DNA from: a virus
Length of the DNA: 38,308 nt
Virus record (IMG/VR): IMGVR_UViG_3300024259_000009
Location: 1-38,308 of that record
Strand: one strand, 5' to 3'
The notes under the pieces were generated by a model. The model was not told the origin of the DNA and did no database searches. It worked only from the letters and a program-made list of their open reading frames with translations. This document shows positions 8,490-16,124 of this stretch, one piece after another (the first letter of the stretch is position 1; each line of letters opens with the position of its first letter). Made by a program: the position numbers and the translations under genes.

Positions 8490-8963
8490 TTAATTACCTG
8501 ATTGACTTATTTGTTGCCATTGTGTACCGTCATATACACATCTAACAACCATTAATGTGTCAATATCACCTGCGTCTAATGCTGAAATATCACCGCTTTC
8601 ATATACATTCTTTTCTGCCAATCCGTCTATTGTTAGTGTTACTGCACCTGTATTAGTGTCATAAGCTATCCATGTTACTTCTAACCCTGCTGTTAATACT
8701 GGTACATCAGGTGAATAGTTTAAGTTGACTGAATCGGCTGTACCAGTAACTGTCGGCATTGTATTAACTATTGCCGAAGGTAGAGTGTCGAGATTTTGTT
8801 CTGCAAATGTTTCTACTGCTTCCCATTTTACTTTATGACTTCCACCATCAGAATCTTTAATAATTAGATAGTCACCTGTTTCTATTGGTCTATTAGAAAA
8901 TGATAAACCCATTAAAATAACAAATGACAATCCTATAAGTATTCCTGTTATTGTTTTTTTCAT
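8490..8963 (-). CDS. Secreted or membrane-anchored protein in the head gene cluster
   Basis: A 157-residue protein with a clear N-terminal signal sequence or anchor (Lys-Lys, then ITGILIGLSFVILMGLSFS). The remainder is a beta-rich domain ending in CVYDGTQWQQIS, a pattern common in phage fibre and decoration domains. The start has an AAGGAG site. A signal peptide is odd for a gene in the middle of the capsid-connector block. It might be a lipoprotein-like surface factor, or a decoration protein that acquired a leader. Confidence 0.65.
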   Translation of the reverse strand: MKKTITGILIGLSFVILMGLSFSNRPIETGDYLIIKDSDGGSHKVKWEAVETFAEQNLDTLPSAIVNTMPTVTGTADSVNLNYSPDVPVLTAGLEVTWIAYDTNTGAVTLTIDGLAEKNVYESGDISALDAGDIDTLMVVRCVYDGTQWQQISQSGN

Positions 8964-8983
8964 TATTTACTCCTTAAAAGAAT

Positions 8984-9016
8984 GGGCAGGGCAGGGGAAA
9001 ATAACCCTACCCACCC
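8984..9016 (-). terminator. GC-rich intercistronic hairpin (possible attenuator)
   Basis: In an AT-rich genome the minus strand here carries GGGTGGGTAGGG and, after a loop of seven bases, CCCCTGCCCTGCCC. They pair over 12 positions with G-U wobbles and one bulge. It lies just after the capsid and cement genes. A weak T-rich stretch (TTCTTTT) follows. It may reduce transcription past the highly expressed capsid genes or protect mRNA ends. Confidence 0.5.
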
Positions 9017-9024
9017 ATGCGATC

Positions 9025-9519
9025 TTATACCTTTGCCCAAATAAATGCGTCTACTGTTTCAGAGCTTTCATCTGCATCAGTTGTATAAACTAATTGAACA
9101 AAATCATAGCTTATCAATCGAAGCATATTATCAGGTAAGGCACATTCCCAAATCAAATCACCAGCAGCAAAATCAAGTTGAGCATCACCACTTGTTTTAT
9201 GTAATATATAGTGATGTGCTTCTGCGTTGACTGTTCCAGTTGCTTGATTAATTCCGCCCAAATTATCCTCAGAATAGAATGAGTCAGCACTTGCGGCTGT
9301 ATCTGCTGTGAATGCTTGTAATTCAATATTGAATGCTTGACCTGTTGCTATACTAATTGCAGTATTAGCAAAGATACTGAGCATTAAATTACCATTAGTC
9401 TGCCCACCTATTTCAACCATTGCAGTCGAATCAGCGGCAGTAGCATTAGGTAATGCTTGGTTATCTGACAACCATCCCACGATATTAGGGCGGTTATGTG
9501 TTTGATATTCATTAGCCAT
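9025..9519 (-). CDS. Capsid cement / decoration protein (Bbp16-like)
   Basis: A 164-residue protein immediately downstream of the major capsid gene, with AGGAGG ribosome site. The sequence is beta-rich, with the order of strands and loops seen in Bbp16-type cement proteins (MVEIGGQTNGNLMLSIFANT, then a FNIELQAFTAD strand, then the VQLVYTTDADE strand near the C-terminus). Cement proteins bind the outer face of the capsid lattice and stabilise it. Position and fold pattern support the call; no alignment was run. Confidence 0.6.
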   Translation of the reverse strand: MANEYQTHNRPNIVGWLSDNQALPNATAADSTAMVEIGGQTNGNLMLSIFANTAISIATGQAFNIELQAFTADTAASADSFYSEDNLGGINQATGTVNAEAHHYILHKTSGDAQLDFAAGDLIWECALPDNMLRLISYDFVQLVYTTDADESSETVDAFIWAKV

Positions 9520-9529
9520 AATATCCTCC

Positions 9530-10501
9530 TTATACTATATTGGTTGTAGATTCGGTATCGACTATGTTTTCATCAACAATTATTGGAATACCATTCCAAT
9601 AATCAATTCTTACGTCATAGTTTTTATCGAATACACCCATTGACAATTTACTGTCTTTCAATTCACGAAGTAATCTTTTAGCAGTTCTATTACAATATAA
9701 GAATGTAGAACCCTCATCTCCGTGTACCATATCAATCAACTTATCCATGTTGGAAGAAGTTGGTTTATCACCTGTGTCATCTTGGATTCGTGTATAAGTG
9801 GCAACATCATGCTTAGATGCTGACAAGAATCCTAAACTTGATTCATAAGATGTGCCGTAAACAAGTTTCTTGCTTCCATCACTTCCACCGTCATTAATAA
9901 CCTCAGGATAGGCACTTCCACCGTGAAGTTTAGTTACATTGAGGAATTTACCTGCTGATGGATTATATAGAATACCGCATGACTTAGGGTCATATTTAAC
10001 TGCGAAAATAGAAGTTGTGCTACCACTTGTGCCTGTTTCTACAATTACATTTCCGTAAGCTGCTGCGATTTGATGTAATCCGATTGTACCAGAAGCATCA
10101 CCCAATCCACTTGTTCCGTAGATAACTTGTTTAGCTGCGGCTTGTCCCCATCCTTCAATAAATGCAAGGAATTGATCTGCAAAGAATTTAGTTGATCCAC
10201 CAGGATAATTATCTAATTCTTTCTTGTATTCTGTTTGAATTGCGTCAATAGATGCAAGTTCTTGTTGGAATAAGTCTTTATTAACTGTAACGTCTGTTAG
10301 ATCTTGATTCATACCACCTACTGTAAATGTAGGTAGAGCTGCTACTTTTTTATATTTATGGTAAATATTGTAGTTAGCAGGAATAGCAAGAGCTGTCTTT
10401 AAGATACCTGATTTTTTAACCAGATGATCCATAACCTCTGCAACGGTAGCTGATTTGCCAGCGTATGCAACGATTAAGTCTCTTAATGTTTGATTAGCCA
10501 T
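9530..10501 (-). CDS. Major capsid protein
   Basis: A 323-residue protein downstream of the scaffold gene with a strong GGAG site. The N-terminus is helical (DLIVAYAGKSATVAEVMDHL). Next comes the segment LPTFTVGGMNQ and a helix with QTEYKKELDNYPGG, as in HK97-fold capsid proteins of phages that pair the capsid with a Bbp16-like cement protein. A C-terminal strand has the pattern YWNGIPIIVDENI, the typical end of the P-domain. Virion assembly would proceed on the scaffold encoded by the gene before it. Confidence 0.85.
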   Translation of the reverse strand: MANQTLRDLIVAYAGKSATVAEVMDHLVKKSGILKTALAIPANYNIYHKYKKVAALPTFTVGGMNQDLTDVTVNKDLFQQELASIDAIQTEYKKELDNYPGGSTKFFADQFLAFIEGWGQAAAKQVIYGTSGLGDASGTIGLHQIAAAYGNVIVETGTSGSTTSIFAVKYDPKSCGILYNPSAGKFLNVTKLHGGSAYPEVINDGGSDGSKKLVYGTSYESSLGFLSASKHDVATYTRIQDDTGDKPTSSNMDKLIDMVHGDEGSTFLYCNRTAKRLLRELKDSKLSMGVFDKNYDVRIDYWNGIPIIVDENIVDTESTTNIV

Positions 10502-10512
10502 TGTTTTCTCCT

Positions 10513-11085
10513 TTAGCTAAGGAAAGTTTCAAATGCTGATTTATCCTTTCCTTTATTGTCGTCACCCCTACCACGAGAATCATCAAGGTCATCTTCGGTA
10601 TTTGTTGGCTTCCCGAAATAACCTATCTTCTCGTAAGGTTTGAGCATTGATATATTCTGAGCAATATCCTGTTCCGTATAATCGTCTATATTATCGTGGA
10701 AAACAAAGTCATCTTTGATAGCTTGGATATTCTCATATAACTTGTCATCTTCATCTACTGCAAAGATTTTAGCTTTATCAATCCAATGTTCACGCTTTTC
10801 CTTGAATGCTTTATGCTTGAACTCAGTCAATTCGGTTTTATACGTTTCTGATTCTGTGACCTTTGTTTCTAAACCTTCAATCTTGACTCCATTCTCTGCA
10901 ATAGTAGCTTCCAATTCAGCGTTATTAGCTCTCAATTCGTTTCTTTCACCAATAACCTCATTAAAACGACTTACGGGTATTCCAGTATTTCCCGACTCTG
11001 CAGTCTTAACAAGCTGCTCTATGCTTGCCATTAATTCAGGGTTTTCGACCCCTGCTGTCGTAAATAAATCTTTTACTTTACTCAT
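10513..11085 (-). CDS. Scaffolding protein
   Basis: A 190-residue, highly charged, helical protein just upstream of the major capsid gene. I chose ATG 11085 (MSKVKDLFTTAGVENPELMA) because AAAGGAG lies nine bases before it; an upstream ATG at 11106 has no ribosome site. The middle is a coiled coil (residues about 40-90). The C-terminal half is acidic and ends in a GRGDDNKGKDKSAFETFL tail. This is the usual design of capsid scaffolds. Confidence 0.8.
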   Translation of the reverse strand: MSKVKDLFTTAGVENPELMASIEQLVKTAESGNTGIPVSRFNEVIGERNELRANNAELEATIAENGVKIEGLETKVTESETYKTELTEFKHKAFKEKREHWIDKAKIFAVDEDDKLYENIQAIKDDFVFHDNIDDYTEQDIAQNISMLKPYEKIGYFGKPTNTEDDLDDSRGRGDDNKGKDKSAFETFLS

Positions 11086-11200
11086 CTTCTTTCTCCTTTT
11101 TTTCATCTTTAGTGATGGATTTTCCCCAATCTATTTTATTATAATTATCTGAATATTTCTTTGAATAACCGCCTGACTTGAATCTGTCTTTATGTTCCAT
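11078..11200 (-). CDS. Small Lys/Glu-rich protein upstream of the scaffold gene
   Basis: A 40-residue gene starting MEHKDRFKSGGYSKKYSDN and ending KKEKEDE. AAGGG stands upstream of its ATG at 11200. Its end overlaps the scaffold start by eight bases and holds the scaffold's ribosome site, a typical coupled arrangement. It is strongly charged; no domain is recognised. Confidence 0.5.
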   Translation of the reverse strand: MEHKDRFKSGGYSKKYSDNYNKIDWGKSITKDEKKEKEDE

Positions 11201-11246
11201 TTATTAACCCTTTAGTTAATTCCAATTGGTTTTGAACTATTAAGTT

Positions 11247-11395
11247 AACAAATGACGGGATACCTAACCATAGGCAACGGAATTGAACCGTCTGATATAC
11301 GTAAACAGCTAAATTATGTACATTCATTAGCTGAGTCTTTAGTATATTGAACACACATTCTTTCGACAGAATCGAACTGCCATCCGTCATTTGTT
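11247..11395 (-). ncRNA. Candidate structured RNA with 12-bp closing stem and tRNA T-arm-like hairpins
   Basis: Bases 11247-11258 and 11384-11395 are perfect inverted repeats (AACAAATGACGG) that close a 149-base element between two late genes. Read on the minus strand, the interior folds into several helices. One is GGCAG-TTCGATT-CTGTC and another is GACGG-TTCAATT-CCGTT; both have the 5-bp stem and 7-base loop of a tRNA T-arm. A third is CAGCTAA paired with TTAGCTG, inside an ATATAC/GTATAT stem. A fourth is a small CCTA-TGGT-TAGG hairpin. No complete tRNA cloverleaf, tmRNA or ribozyme core could be built. It might be a processing signal, a remnant of tRNA genes, or a new RNA. Confidence 0.5.
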
Positions 11396-11472
11396 TTATT
11401 ATTTTATGGTTAATCATTCTATTATTCTATCCACATTTCTTATAATTAATTCTCTCCAATCTTTCTTTTTCA

Positions 11473-12210
11473 CTATTCCCCCTTTTTATAATCTTCTTTG
11501 AGAATCTGCATAAATGTATGACGACAATTCCAGCGGAAGCCTTCTGATTCAAATTCTATTCTCTCTTGGTCTGTGAAATATTTTTGGTTTAATCCTTTTA
11601 CACATTGAGGTCTTGTTTTGCCATCGAGAACTCCAATATATTCCCAAAACTTCTCACCTTCGTAATGTGCTGCTGATAAATATTCTGCTTTCTGCATCAA
11701 TACTTGTCTTGATGTTAATACATAAGTTTTAGCGTATCTTTGTAGTTTATCTTCTAATATCCTTGTTAATTCTAAATGGATATTCCTAAAATCTTCACCT
11801 GCTAAGACTGCACTCATAATATTAGTTTGCAGTGTCTTCCCTGCACCTTCTGCTATACCAAACAGTTCTACATAGTCTACCGTCTGCAATGCTCTAAATG
11901 TACCGACATCAACCTTAGTAAAATTAAGTGGGAAATTACTTGTTGCCCGTGCTTTCATCATCTCTTTGATTACATTAGATTGATCCGCATTAAAGTTATT
12001 AATAAATTGTGTGAATCCTGCTTGATTCAGCATTTGATTATAGTTGGTTGTAAATGCTGTTGATAGATTCATATTAACGTCATTGAATACGATATTACCG
12101 TCAACTGTTTGTAACGTAGCAAGCCAACTATTCAACTCAGCTTCTAAATTACGTACTACGATGTCAATTTGACTATCGAATACTTTAACGCTTTTATCTA
12201 TTGGATTCAT
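11473..12210 (-). CDS. Minor head protein (SPP1 gp7 / Mu F-like)
   Basis: A 245-residue protein directly following the portal gene. The C-terminal region shows the family signature of the Mu F / SPP1 gp7 head morphogenesis proteins: WEYIGVLDGKTRPQC, then NCRH near the C-terminus, with conserved Cys, Asp, Thr and His. These proteins bind the portal and are needed for DNA ejection or head assembly. The N-terminal half is helical. The gene starts at ATG 12210, adjacent to the portal stop. Confidence 0.85.
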   Translation of the reverse strand: MNPIDKSVKVFDSQIDIVVRNLEAELNSWLATLQTVDGNIVFNDVNMNLSTAFTTNYNQMLNQAGFTQFINNFNADQSNVIKEMMKARATSNFPLNFTKVDVGTFRALQTVDYVELFGIAEGAGKTLQTNIMSAVLAGEDFRNIHLELTRILEDKLQRYAKTYVLTSRQVLMQKAEYLSAAHYEGEKFWEYIGVLDGKTRPQCVKGLNQKYFTDQERIEFESEGFRWNCRHTFMQILKEDYKKGE

Positions 12211-13605
12211 TTAGTCCTCAGTTACTATCCCTTCCAATCCCGTGCCTATTTGGAATTGGTTGTTTTCTTCTTTAATTTTATTTGCCAGTTTTTCCGATTC
12301 TTCTTCGGTTAAATCTGGATTCTCTTTTCTTAGTATTCTTGGTATACTTGTTAAGTTATTAGCCAATTTGATTGTATTGATTTGTTGTACTTGCATTGGG
12401 TCTTCGTCAAATACCATCTCACCGTAATCTACTATAATATCCATCTTCTCAGGGAATCTCTTGCTACTGTTCATCGTGTAACATTCCATCATTAGCTGAC
12501 ATAAATCTTTGATAGGTTTTGTGTAATATACTCTATCTGCAATATTCTTCTTAATTACATCGAGTTTACTTAATTTTAACTGATAACCTGAACTATAACT
12601 TGAATTGTCAGAACGGTAACTTGACGCTGAAATACCTAAAGAATTAATAAAATGTATTACTCGCTTGTCTATATAGTCGTAGATTTTACTTAAATCTGTA
12701 TTTGGATGAATATAATATACCTTCCCTTTAGCTTCGCCCATATCGTTAGCGGGTATCTTTAAAGGTCTTTGCACTCCCATTTTAATATCACCATCACCTT
12801 CAAAACCTTCTAATACTAAAGTTGGGAATGATTGTAACGATGAGCCATATCTTAAAGCTGTTAAATCTTGATTAAATATTTCATTTTTATCTACTAATAT
12901 ATTTGTAGAATCAAACCAAAAGCTATCCTCTTCAATATCACTTGTGAACCATACTATCGGGATTCGTTTGTATGGGTTATCTACTTCTTCATATTTCTCT
13001 ATTATTAATCCAGTATCGTTATTAATCTCTATCTTCTGTTGTGATTCGGCTGTCCATCTTAGATATGTGTTAATCTTATCCGCTGTTTGTGCTGTGTTTT
13101 CACTTATCCCGATCTGTACCCATACCGCTTTAGCTTTAGTTGGCAGATCTTCGTCTTGTTCAATGAATACTTTATCCGCTGTGATTATCTCTAAGGTTAC
13201 TATCCCATCGTCAAAATGTGGCATACAACCGACTTTCTTTGTTAGGTTAGTATATTTATTGATCTTCTGCAAAACAGGATTCATCTTAGCATCTTCTAAC
13301 ATCTGTTCAAAGTTAGTCTGTAATACATCTGAATCTTTATCTAACTTAATATCGGCAGGAACTTCAAATAATACCGATAGCTGGTCGGTTACATTCTCCG
13401 TGAGGTTAATGACGTCAATAAATGGGAAGAAATCATGTCCAGTTGTATTGTTCTTTGAATTTGGATAATTTGCTTTAATCTCTGCCTTGAGGTATGTTAG
13501 TTGATTATTGTAATAGTAATCTTTATCCCGTGCTACATTCGCACGTCTTTCCTTATCGTCATTCCACTTGGCTTCTCTCTTCGCTAATATAATCTCATTT
13601 GACAT
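12211..13605 (-). CDS. Portal protein
   Basis: A 464-residue protein in the terminase-portal-minor-head order. I prefer ATG 13605 (MSNEIILAKREAKWNDDKER) because AAAGGAAAGG precedes it; the frame opens at 13626 without a ribosome site. The sequence has the SPP1-type portal look: helical N-terminus, a central acidic beta region with Trp (PIVWFTSDIEEDSFWFDS), a long helix region with NEIFNQDLTALRYGSSLQ, and an acidic C-terminus. It would form the dodecameric DNA entry ring. It is separated from the large terminase by a plus-strand unit at 13.7-14.2 kb. Confidence 0.82.
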   Translation of the reverse strand: MSNEIILAKREAKWNDDKERRANVARDKDYYYNNQLTYLKAEIKANYPNSKNNTTGHDFFPFIDVINLTENVTDQLSVLFEVPADIKLDKDSDVLQTNFEQMLEDAKMNPVLQKINKYTNLTKKVGCMPHFDDGIVTLEIITADKVFIEQDEDLPTKAKAVWVQIGISENTAQTADKINTYLRWTAESQQKIEINNDTGLIIEKYEEVDNPYKRIPIVWFTSDIEEDSFWFDSTNILVDKNEIFNQDLTALRYGSSLQSFPTLVLEGFEGDGDIKMGVQRPLKIPANDMGEAKGKVYYIHPNTDLSKIYDYIDKRVIHFINSLGISASSYRSDNSSYSSGYQLKLSKLDVIKKNIADRVYYTKPIKDLCQLMMECYTMNSSKRFPEKMDIIVDYGEMVFDEDPMQVQQINTIKLANNLTSIPRILRKENPDLTEEESEKLANKIKEENNQFQIGTGLEGIVTED

Positions 13606-13706
13606 CCCTTTCCTTTGTGCTAACATGGCACGTCATGGAATAACATTTTTTAAAGAGTTTAGTCTCTTGGTTTTTTAATATACGCATAATTTATTTACCT
13701 ATTTAT

Positions 13707-13747
13707 AAAAATATATCTTGACTTTAAAATCTATAATAATATGTTTG
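13707..13747 (+). promoter_or_regulatory. Promoter of the 13.7-14.2 kb plus-strand unit
   Basis: The block AAAATATATCTTGACTTT is shared with the site at 28963. In both places TTG is followed after exactly 19 bases by TA-N-N-TTTG (here TATGTTTG at 13740-13747), and then by the shared TTTGGCAACGT. The conserved spacing and the downstream gene with a strong ribosome site make a phage promoter likely. The TAnnTTTG form resembles the Bacteroidota -7 element, but this is not enough to name a host. Confidence 0.6.
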
Positions 13748-13783
13748 GCAACGTAAAGAGTGAAAATTAAAAGGAGGTGCAAG

Positions 13784-14077
13784 ATGGAAGATATGTATGA
13801 CTTTGGCAAATTAGGTAAGTGGAGTTTGTCCACATTGAAAGCAAATATGGAAGAAAAATATGGTTGGCATTCAAAAATTCTTGTTGTTGAATCCATAGAA
13901 GCACTTTACAGAAAACTCTATAAAAAAACTAACCTATTTAATAGAGTTTTCTTTATGAGAATCCATGAATTACGTTTTTTTTTAAACAACATGGATTTCA
14001 ATGATGAATTGCGTAATGATTATACAAAATACAACGGTGTAATGAAAGTTCTCCACGTAGATAATCAGCCTGATTAA
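13784..14077 (+). CDS. Moron gene, hypothetical 97-residue protein
   Basis: A plus-strand gene inserted against the direction of the late operon. The start ATG 13784 has AAGGAGG upstream. The protein (MEDMYDFGKLGKWSLSTLKA and onward) is basic, aromatic and helical, with a run of Phe/Arg around residues 45-60. No family is recognised. With its own promoter at 13707 and terminators at 14187 and 14206 it forms an autonomous unit, the definition of a moron. Such genes often act on the host rather than on virion assembly; that is inference. Confidence 0.65.
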   Translation: MEDMYDFGKLGKWSLSTLKANMEEKYGWHSKILVVESIEALYRKLYKKTNLFNRVFFMRIHELRFFLNNMDFNDELRNDYTKYNGVMKVLHVDNQPD

Positions 14078-14089
14078 TATAAATAACTT

Positions 14090-14192
14090 GGGGCGATGTA
14101 TATGTTGAGAATCCATATTGGGGACACTTATCGAAGCAGGATAGTGACTGTGAGTAGAATAAGGTTAATGACGTTCCCCATTGCCCCTTTTT
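14090..14192 (+). ncRNA. Candidate structured RNA downstream of the moron gene
   Basis: The segment is closed by GGGGCGATG (14090-14098) and CATTGCCCC (14179-14187), nine pairs with one G-U, followed by five T. Inside are the hairpins ATATG/CATAT, CACT(T)ATC/GATAGTG with loop GAAGCA, and a GGGGAC/GTTCCCC helix that extends the base. This gives about 100 bases of branched structure ending as an intrinsic terminator. It could be a small regulatory RNA or a structured 3' UTR. It does not match a tRNA or a known ribozyme core that I can recognise. Confidence 0.55.
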
Positions 14193-14205
14193 AAATAACT
14201 ACACA

Positions 14206-14230
14206 AGCCCTGAGAAATCGGGGCTTTTTT
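14206..14230 (+). terminator. Rho-independent terminator with GAAA tetraloop
   Basis: AGCCCTGA and TCGGGGCT pair over eight positions (one G-U) around a GAAA tetraloop and are followed by TTTTTT. It ends the plus-strand moron unit before the convergent large terminase gene. Beyond it, 14231-14396 holds no gene; I see only AT-rich spacer there. Confidence 0.85.
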
Positions 14231-14396
14231 CACTCTCTTTTTACAACTTATAAAGAACAAATATTCGTAACGAGTGTCACGACTTTAACCTGTACCCATT
14301 TAAACGTACAATCCATATACCCATTGTATGAAGCTCACAGTTTTGGAGACTAACTTACTAATATATAATAACTTAATTTTTTGACCTTTTTTGCAT

Positions 14397-15716
14397 TTAT
14401 GCACTTGTGACATCCCAACTTTTCATTTTTTTAATTGGGAAATTATAAGAAATCAAATAACCAACACTATCTGATAAGTGTACTCTTGGCTTTCCTTCCT
14501 CTTCTTGTGCTTTGTCTAATCGCCCGTCTGCGAGTCTTTGAACGTGTGAATATTCATCTATTGTATTAACGCAGCTCCTGTCTACAAAATACTTTAATGT
14601 TCCTTCTATTGGGTTCATAGCACTATTCATAGCGTTGATACGGTCTTTCTGTAATGGGTTTGTGCTACGTGCTTTAACTCTGAATCCCATCTTACGGAGT
14701 ATTTGTAAATCAGTATATTTAGCGTTTGATTCACGTGCTTTACCTGTTGCATCGGGATATACAGTTGCTGGTAATAGTCCGTCTGTACCACGCTTTAAGT
14801 TATATTTACTTATTAAATGTTCACCCATCTCGTAGGTGTTGGAGTTGATTAAAATAGTCTCTCCGAATTGCTTGAATGCACCGTCTATTATATGACCTTC
14901 ACTTGCTGTCATTGGATTTACGTTGAAATCCATGCCAATATCTATACTGACATTCGGCTGTCTATCTACTTTCTTAATATTCCGATCGCTAAATGCGTAA
15001 TATGCTAATCCCTCTGCATTCTCAAAGCTTGCTTCGTATTCTTGTCTGTACGTACGTGCATCCATTGTGCGTCTTGCTTCGTCCATCTCTGCTTTGGATA
15101 ACACATCGGCACTAAACCACGAATGGTAGCTCCATTGACCGTGTTCTGCATAAGCACCTACACCAGCTTCTATCTTTGGTATTGTACCACCGCAAGCTAT
15201 TAAACATAGATCGTGCCAATGATTCAATCCTTCCGGCACCCCATTCAATATCGCAAACCCGTCATTATCAGATAATATAGGTCTAACGTGAGCTGACCAC
15301 ATATCAGGTTTAGTGTTAGGGAACTCTGTTATTAATATGCCTTTTACAGGTGGATATGTGATGCCTTCGATTCGCTCAGGCTTATCTAGTCCCGTTACCA
15401 TTAACTGACTTCCGTTGATCAGTGTTATTGTAGGTGGAGATGATTCCCTTACTTTAGCTTGGAATAGCTTTGTATCTCGCTTCAATATCTCCCAAAATAT
15501 CGCTTTTGCTTGGTTCTGTACTGGTGCTGCAAATATATATAATGAATCGGGACAGTTGAAAGCACCACGTTCAGGGTCAACTAACATCTTGCGAACACCA
15601 ATTAAGTCTTTCCTTGACCTTCTACCTGCTGGAATACATTGAAACCTGTGTTGATCGTGATAGTATCTTAGATTTGGGTCAGTAAGGTCTATAAGTTCAA
15701 CGGGTAAACTTTTCAT
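14397..15716 (-). CDS. terL: Terminase large subunit
   Basis: A 439-residue DNA-packaging motor with an N-terminal ATPase and C-terminal nuclease. The Walker A region reads AGRRSRKD at residues 30-37, where the family has AGRRSGKT. The Walker B region reads GILITEF (T130, E131) instead of the usual Asp-Glu. The coupling segment FAILNGVPEG lies at about 154-163. The RNase H-like nuclease shows D259/D263 (DIGMDFN), D322 (YPDATG) and D416 (HLSDSV). It overlaps the small subunit by four bases. The altered ATPase residues are unusual and are discussed in the findings; the reading frame is otherwise intact. Confidence 0.9.
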   Translation of the reverse strand: MKSLPVELIDLTDPNLRYYHDQHRFQCIPAGRRSRKDLIGVRKMLVDPERGAFNCPDSLYIFAAPVQNQAKAIFWEILKRDTKLFQAKVRESSPPTITLINGSQLMVTGLDKPERIEGITYPPVKGILITEFPNTKPDMWSAHVRPILSDNDGFAILNGVPEGLNHWHDLCLIACGGTIPKIEAGVGAYAEHGQWSYHSWFSADVLSKAEMDEARRTMDARTYRQEYEASFENAEGLAYYAFSDRNIKKVDRQPNVSIDIGMDFNVNPMTASEGHIIDGAFKQFGETILINSNTYEMGEHLISKYNLKRGTDGLLPATVYPDATGKARESNAKYTDLQILRKMGFRVKARSTNPLQKDRINAMNSAMNPIEGTLKYFVDRSCVNTIDEYSHVQRLADGRLDKAQEEEGKPRVHLSDSVGYLISYNFPIKKMKSWDVTSA

Positions 15717-16081
15717 TCGGTATCCCTGTTCCTTATCGCTTCTGCTATTTGTTTTAGATTGTCTTTATTGTTATCAATAGGTATTGTCTTATCAGGGTCT
15801 TTCTGTCCGAGATAGTTTTTTCCCAGCCAAATAAGTAGTTGTGGATTGCCATTCATAGCATATTTATATTGTGCTACTCTTAGATTTTTGTATACTTGCG
15901 ATTTTCCCTTATTAAATGCTTGTAAAAACTCTTTATTATGTTGCAATGTAGATGCAGAACAACCTATTATCTCGGCAATGCCTTCCTGTGTCTCAAATCT
16001 TTTAGCAAGCCTATACACTAAGTTATAGTCTATTATGATTTTAGGTCTACCTGTTTTCTTTTTTATAGGTTGTTTTGTCAT
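15713..16081 (-). CDS. terS: Terminase small subunit
   Basis: A 122-residue basic protein overlapping the large subunit start. The N-terminus is Lys-rich (KKKTGRPK), followed by a helix-turn-helix of about residues 28-50 (FETQEGIAEIIGCSASTLQ), which would recognise the packaging site. A central helix carries the KYAMNGNPQLLIWLGKNYLG signature common in small terminases of this size. It is the first clearly assigned gene of the late block. Confidence 0.85.
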   Translation of the reverse strand: MTKQPIKKKTGRPKIIIDYNLVYRLAKRFETQEGIAEIIGCSASTLQHNKEFLQAFNKGKSQVYKNLRVAQYKYAMNGNPQLLIWLGKNYLGQKDPDKTIPIDNNKDNLKQIAEAIRNRDTE

Positions 16082-16124
16082 TGTGTTCCTATTTTATACT
16101 TCTATTGAATAATCTTTATCTGCT

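Noticed and set aside
11300-11395. tRNA gene suggested by T-arm-like hairpins
   Set aside because: No matching acceptor stem, anticodon arm with U33 or variable loop could be placed for either T-arm.
11190-11417. 75-residue open frame on the minus strand between minor head and scaffold genes
   Set aside because: It coincides with the structured element 11247-11395, whose stems explain the sequence. It has no clear ribosome site and no domain-like composition.
12944-13468. 174-residue plus-strand frame
   Set aside because: It is antisense to the portal gene, which is well supported; no ribosome site or family pattern.
13740-13747. Bacteroidota host inferred from TAnnTTTG promoter elements
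   Set aside because: Only two promoters show it, and the strong Shine-Dalgarno sites of nearly all genes are unlike typical Bacteroidota usage. Host left open.
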